From Acidobacteriota bacterium (GTDB lineage: Bacteria > Acidobacteriota > Terriglobia > Acidiferrales > UBA7541), in NCBI GenBank assembly GCA_003223315.1, contig QHYR01000266.1:1-51012 (forward strand): a stretch of DNA of 51,012 nt, written 5' to 3'. The notes below the pieces were generated by a model, which was not told where the DNA came from, ran no database searches, and saw only the letters and a program-made list of their open reading frames with translations. Position 1 is the stretch's first letter, and the number at the start of each line of letters is the position of its first letter. Shown piece after piece: positions 48,133 to 51,012 of this stretch. The translations under genes and the position numbers were made by a program.

Positions 48133-48996
48133 TTATCCTGCGCGAACGTGCACGGTCATCTCCCCGACGCGCTCGATGCTCGCGCGCATCACGTCGCCTG
48201 GCTTTATGGGGCCGACTCCCTCAGGAGTGCCACTGAGCAGCACATCGCCCGGGAGGAGGGTATAAAAGGACGACGCAAATTCAATTAGCTCGGGAATGCC
48301 CAGGATCAGGTAGCGTGTATTGGCTTTCTGCCGCAGTTCGCCATTGACGCTGATCTGCAGATCCAGGTGCGAGGGATCGGCTAATTCGTCGGCGGTCACG
48401 AGCCAGGGGCCTAGCACGGTGTACGTATCCACGGATTTCCGCAGGCTGCGCTCTTCGGGGCCGCGAATGGAAATATCCAGGCCGATGCAATAGCCGGCCA
48501 CGTAATCGAGCGCCTCGGCCGCCAGGACCGCTTGCGCGCGCTTGCCGATCACCACGGCCAGCTCTACTTCTTCGTCCGTGCGCCGGTCGGGATGCCGAAT
48601 CACCACGTTCTGCGAGGGGCCGACAATCGAGCTATTGGCTTTCAGGAAGAAGCCGGATTGATGGATGGCCTGCATGTGCGCCTTGTTCTGGTGGTGCAGA
48701 TTCGGATCGGTCGCCACTTCGGTCAAATGCTTTTGATAATTCACGGGCGCGCCCATCACTTTGCTGGGATTGGCGACCGGACTCAGCAGATGCACCTCCG
48801 ATAGTCGCTTTGTCGAAGCGCTGCGGGCGGCGGTGGCGATGGCATCGCGAAGCGAGGGTAGCAACGCAATGAACGCGTCGCCCTGGGGAAATGGATAGCG
48901 GCGGCTCGGCAGCTTATCGAGAACCGAGGTAACGTCACGTACGGTTTCGTTCTCGACCAGTCCGAGTCGATTTTCGTCAAACAAGCAGACTCGCAT
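48133..48996 (-). CDS. Fumarylacetoacetate hydrolase (FAH) family enzyme, possibly fumarylpyruvate hydrolase
   Basis: From ATG 48996 the protein has 287 residues; the frame is open to 49383 but the extra part overlaps the neighbouring gene. The N-terminal 80 residues are the usual cap domain. The FAH fold follows: VMGAPVNYQKHL, FFLKANSSIVGPSQNV, RRTDEEVELAVVIGKRA with the metal-binding Glu pair, GYCIGLDISIRG with the metal Asp, and LLPGDVLLSGTPEGVGPIKPGD. Members hydrolyse or decarboxylate beta-diketo acids. The divergent gentisate-dioxygenase-like gene 169 nt away makes hydrolysis of maleyl- or fumarylpyruvate plausible. That is inference. Confidence 0.88.
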   Translation of the reverse strand: MRVCLFDENRLGLVENETVRDVTSVLDKLPSRRYPFPQGDAFIALLPSLRDAIATAARSASTKRLSEVHLLSPVANPSKVMGAPVNYQKHLTEVATDPNLHHQNKAHMQAIHQSGFFLKANSSIVGPSQNVVIRHPDRRTDEEVELAVVIGKRAQAVLAAEALDYVAGYCIGLDISIRGPEERSLRKSVDTYTVLGPWLVTADELADPSHLDLQISVNGELRQKANTRYLILGIPELIEFASSFYTLLPGDVLLSGTPEGVGPIKPGDVMRASIERVGEMTVHVRAG

Positions 48997-49165
48997 GAGT
49001 AGCGGGATAGTACACGGATTTGCGCGAACCTCCGCGGCGTAAAGTGAAGTCGCGCTCGCGTCTTGGCTGCGGCCCTGTTCTCTGGGATAGCAGGCGTGCC
49101 TGCGGCTGATATAGAATTTGACCGCGCCGCATCCCTGCTCCGCTTGCGCTCCCGGGAGGTGATCC

Positions 49166-50266
49166 GTGCTCGAGCCCGAGTTTGAAAAGCTGTACAGCGA
49201 AATGGAGCAGTGCCACGTCAAGCCTCTCTGGCTGGCGGAGAGAAGCGTGAATCCCTCGCAGCCGCAGCCGAAAACGGTTCCGTGGCTTTGGAAATGGTCG
49301 CAGCTCTCAAACTTCGCTCGCCGGGCCGGCGAACTCGTGACGCTGGCTCGCGGTGGTGATCGGCGGGCCATGGGCTTGGCCAATCCGGGTTTGGGGGGCG
49401 CGCCTTACGCCACAAGCACTCTCTGGGCCGCTGTGCAGTGGCTTAACGGCAGGGAAGTGGCGCCCGCGCATCGCCACACAGCCCAGGCGATTCGTTTCAT
49501 GATTGATGGGCAAGGCGCCTATACCACCGTGCAGGGCGACAAGATCTATCTTCAACGCGGCGATTTCGCCATCAATCCTCCCTGGCATTGGCACGATCAC
49601 GGCAGCGATGGCGACGAACCGGCCGTGTGGATGGACGCCCTCGATGTGCCGCTGAATAATTATCTCGATGCGCCGTTTTTCGAGCAGGGCGCAAAAGACG
49701 TCCAGCAAGTGACGGCCGTAATTGACGAGTCCGTGCTGAAGTACGGCATCGGCCAGTTGCGGCCCGCCTGGGAGCAGCCCGTTGCGCGTTATTCGCCGCT
49801 TTCCGTTTACAAATGGCAGGTCACCGAACGCGCTTTGAACAATCTAGCCAAAGTGGCTGTGAGCCCCTTCGACGACGTCGCGCTCGAATATACGAATCCG
49901 CATACCGGCCGTCCGGTGATGGACACGATGACCTGCTGGATTCAGATGATTCGGCCGGGCGTGCACACCAAGGCGCACCGGCAAGTGAATAGCGCCGTCT
50001 ATCACGTGGTCGAGGGACGCGGGGTCAGTATCATCGGCGGCGTTCGCTTCGATTGGCAGCAGGGCGATATTTTCGTGGTCCCGAGCTGGACTTATCACGA
50101 GCACCTCAATGAATCGAGGAGCGACAGGGCGATCCTGTTTTCCGCGCAGGATACGCCAGTGCTCGTTGCGTTGGGCAAATACCGTGAAGAAGCACTGACG
50201 GCAAATAATGGCTTCCAGACGGTGAAAGAGACGTTTGACGTCGAGAAGGCGCCGGCGTATGGATGA
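49166..50266 (+). CDS. Gentisate 1,2-dioxygenase-like bicupin protein
   Basis: The 366-residue protein starts at GTG 49166, six bases after a perfect GGAGG. It consists of two cupin domains. The first carries APAHRHTAQAIRFMIDG (H102, H104) and PPWHWHDHG (H141, H143, H145), the Fe(II) site of gentisate 1,2-dioxygenases. The second has GVHTKAHRQVNSAVYHVVEG and SWTYHEHLN, with partial conservation of His. The opening LYSEMEQCHVKPLWL is typical of the family. The enzyme opens the ring of gentisate to maleylpyruvate. Salicylate or hydroxynaphthoate dioxygenases are close relatives, so the ring substrate is not certain. Confidence 0.88.
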   Translation: MLEPEFEKLYSEMEQCHVKPLWLAERSVNPSQPQPKTVPWLWKWSQLSNFARRAGELVTLARGGDRRAMGLANPGLGGAPYATSTLWAAVQWLNGREVAPAHRHTAQAIRFMIDGQGAYTTVQGDKIYLQRGDFAINPPWHWHDHGSDGDEPAVWMDALDVPLNNYLDAPFFEQGAKDVQQVTAVIDESVLKYGIGQLRPAWEQPVARYSPLSVYKWQVTERALNNLAKVAVSPFDDVALEYTNPHTGRPVMDTMTCWIQMIRPGVHTKAHRQVNSAVYHVVEGRGVSIIGGVRFDWQQGDIFVVPSWTYHEHLNESRSDRAILFSAQDTPVLVALGKYREEALTANNGFQTVKETFDVEKAPAYG

Positions 50267-50342
50267 TGCGATGCGTGCCGCGCGCATGGCCATGGGATTC
50301 AGCGGCGCATGCTGCATTCGTTTCGCTGACGTTTGCTTTTCG

Positions 50343-50371
50343 TTGCACTATTGGCCAAGCCCGACTGTAAT
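50343..50371 (+). promoter_or_regulatory. Predicted promoter of the multicopper oxidase gene
   Basis: TTGCAC (50343-50348), 17 nt and TGTAAT (50366-50371) match the sigma-70 consensus well and lie 89 nt upstream of the start codon. The intervening leader contains a dyad (50417-50432). Confidence 0.55.
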
Positions 50372-50416
50372 CTGTTAGAGGTCCCCAGCTGGAGCTTTTT
50401 GTTCAGGCACTCGGAT

Positions 50417-50443
50417 CGGGTGCGAGCACCCGGATTCGGGTGC
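50417..50443 (+). promoter_or_regulatory. Possible operator: CGGGTGC half-sites before the multicopper oxidase
   Basis: CGGGTGC (50417-50423), two bases, then GCACCCG (50426-50432) form a perfect dyad, and a third direct copy of CGGGTGC is at 50437-50443. The dyad has too small a loop to fold as RNA. It looks more like a protein-binding site between promoter and start codon. The regulator is unknown. Confidence 0.4.
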
Positions 50444-50459
50444 GGGGAAGAGAGGAAAA

Positions 50460-51012
50460 ATGGACCGACGCAACTTCATCAAGGTAGGGGGCGCGCTCGC
50501 CAGTGGTTTGGGTCTTGGCAGATTGCTGCCTGCACAGCAAACGCCGCAAATGCCCCTCATGCAGAGCCCGGCGCAAAATCGGAACTCCGGCGCGCCACAG
50601 ACGCCCGCGGATTTCACGCTGAAAATCGCGCCAGTCCTGGTGGAACTCGCCCCTTACCGGTCCCTCAGCACCATCGGTTATAACGGAAGCTCGCCGGGCC
50701 CGCTGATCCGCGTGCGCGAGGGCAAACCGATAACCATCGACGTCGTCAACGATACCGACGTGCCCGAACTCGTCCATTGGCACGGGCAACTCATTCCTTC
50801 CGAAGTGGACGGCGCGGAAGAAGAGGGCACGCCCATGATTCCGCCGCATGGGCGCTACCGATACCAATTCACTCCGGGTCCCGCAGGCTCCCGCTGGTAT
50901 CACACGCACACCATGGCCCTCTCCGATCTGCATCGCGGGACTTATACCGGCCAATACGGTTTCTTTTATATCGATTCCGGAAAAGACCCCGGGAAATACG
51001 ACCAGGAACATT
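50460..51012 (+). CDS. Tat-exported multicopper oxidase (3' end outside window)
   Basis: About 184 N-terminal codons are present, starting at ATG 50460 behind AGAGG. The signal contains the twin-arginine motif DRRNFIKVGGALASGLGLG, so the protein is exported folded with its metals. The first cupredoxin domain shows the type 2/3 copper ligands ELVHWHGQL (HWHG) and SRWYHTHTMALSDL (HTH), followed by GLYG-like YTGQYGFFYID. These fit laccase-like or copper-resistance multicopper oxidases; the substrate cannot be told without the C-terminal ligands. The promoter and a dyad operator are upstream. It follows the bicupin gene by about 190 nt on the same strand. Confidence 0.9.
   Translation, partial: MDRRNFIKVGGALASGLGLGRLLPAQQTPQMPLMQSPAQNRNSGAPQTPADFTLKIAPVLVELAPYRSLSTIGYNGSSPGPLIRVREGKPITIDVVNDTDVPELVHWHGQLIPSEVDGAEEEGTPMIPPHGRYRYQFTPGPAGSRWYHTHTMALSDLHRGTYTGQYGFFYIDSGKDPGKYDQEH

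Noticed and set aside
47791-48288. 165-aa open frame on + after the promoter at 47772
   Set aside because: Arg/Ala-rich without pattern, runs into the antisense of the FAH gene; a non-coding role is more likely.
1-51012. CRISPR array, transposase, phage or integrase genes
   Set aside because: I found no regularly spaced direct repeats of CRISPR type and no recognisable recombinase or phage protein.

Overview
The window is a GC-rich, gene-dense bacterial chromosome segment. It has Gram-negative envelope genes (lipid A and LPS-core synthesis, BamD, Mla-type lipid transport) and several secreted families typical of soil Acidobacteriota (DUF6152 proteins, large sets of secreted proteins with a G-x-W start, a response regulator with a long Pro/Glu linker). 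Assignment to Acidobacteriota is an inference from gene content. I see no transposase, integrase, phage gene or CRISPR array. Both ends cut genes: an amino-acid permease on the left and a multicopper oxidase on the right.

Layout. 1-3935: permease (partial), PcrA/UvrD helicase and a secreted protein of unknown function, all on the minus strand. 4093-10336 (+): a tightly overlapping lipid A/heptose operon waaA-lpxK-waaF-gmhB-rfaE1-rfaE2, then a 24-codon coupling ORF and an ICMT-like membrane methyltransferase. 10348-17284 (-): birA-coaX-hypothetical-rlmD-comEC, followed by an 86-residue protein with its own strong promoter. 17406-20342 (-): valS behind a long inverted repeat. 20570-22006 (+): a DUF6152 protein and a larger secreted partner. 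22099-30907 (-): aroC-def-fmt-rsmB-PASTA protein-rpe-bamD, then a separately promoted response regulator. 31103-34161 (+): mlaE-mlaF-mlaD, convergent with an LplT-like transporter fused to a degenerate acyltransferase domain. 36315-41209: TPR protein, O-methyltransferase, an MFS transporter overlapping a TauD-type dioxygenase, and a small secreted protein. 41527-44465 (+): a second DUF6152 cluster in the order A-B-B-A. 44531-51012: small hypothetical protein, secreted M48 protease, tRNA-Leu(CAA), a secreted protein, a divergent FAH-hydrolase / gentisate-dioxygenase pair, and a Tat-exported multicopper oxidase.

How the genes work together. The first operon supplies Kdo transfer, the lipid A 4'-kinase and most of the ADP-heptose pathway. 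The Mla genes and the LplT-like fusion point to glycerophospholipid trafficking. The aroC-to-bamD operon mixes aromatic synthesis, translation initiation (def, fmt), rRNA modification and outer-membrane assembly. The best candidate for an undescribed system is the DUF6152/partner family at 20570-22006 and 41527-44465. All three DUF6152 proteins are predicted to be cut by signal peptidase directly before a His-His-Gly, leaving an N-terminal histidine. Two further histidines are invariant among the three, a pattern that could bind copper in histidine-brace or CopC fashion. The partners share one layout with a G-x-W entry motif, two invariant Cys and an invariant GYSVGHW block.

Non-coding signals include several -35/-10 promoters, two interspersed hairpin-repeat families, a likely terminator after mlaD, and a promoter feeding a structured gene-free stretch at 47772-47962.
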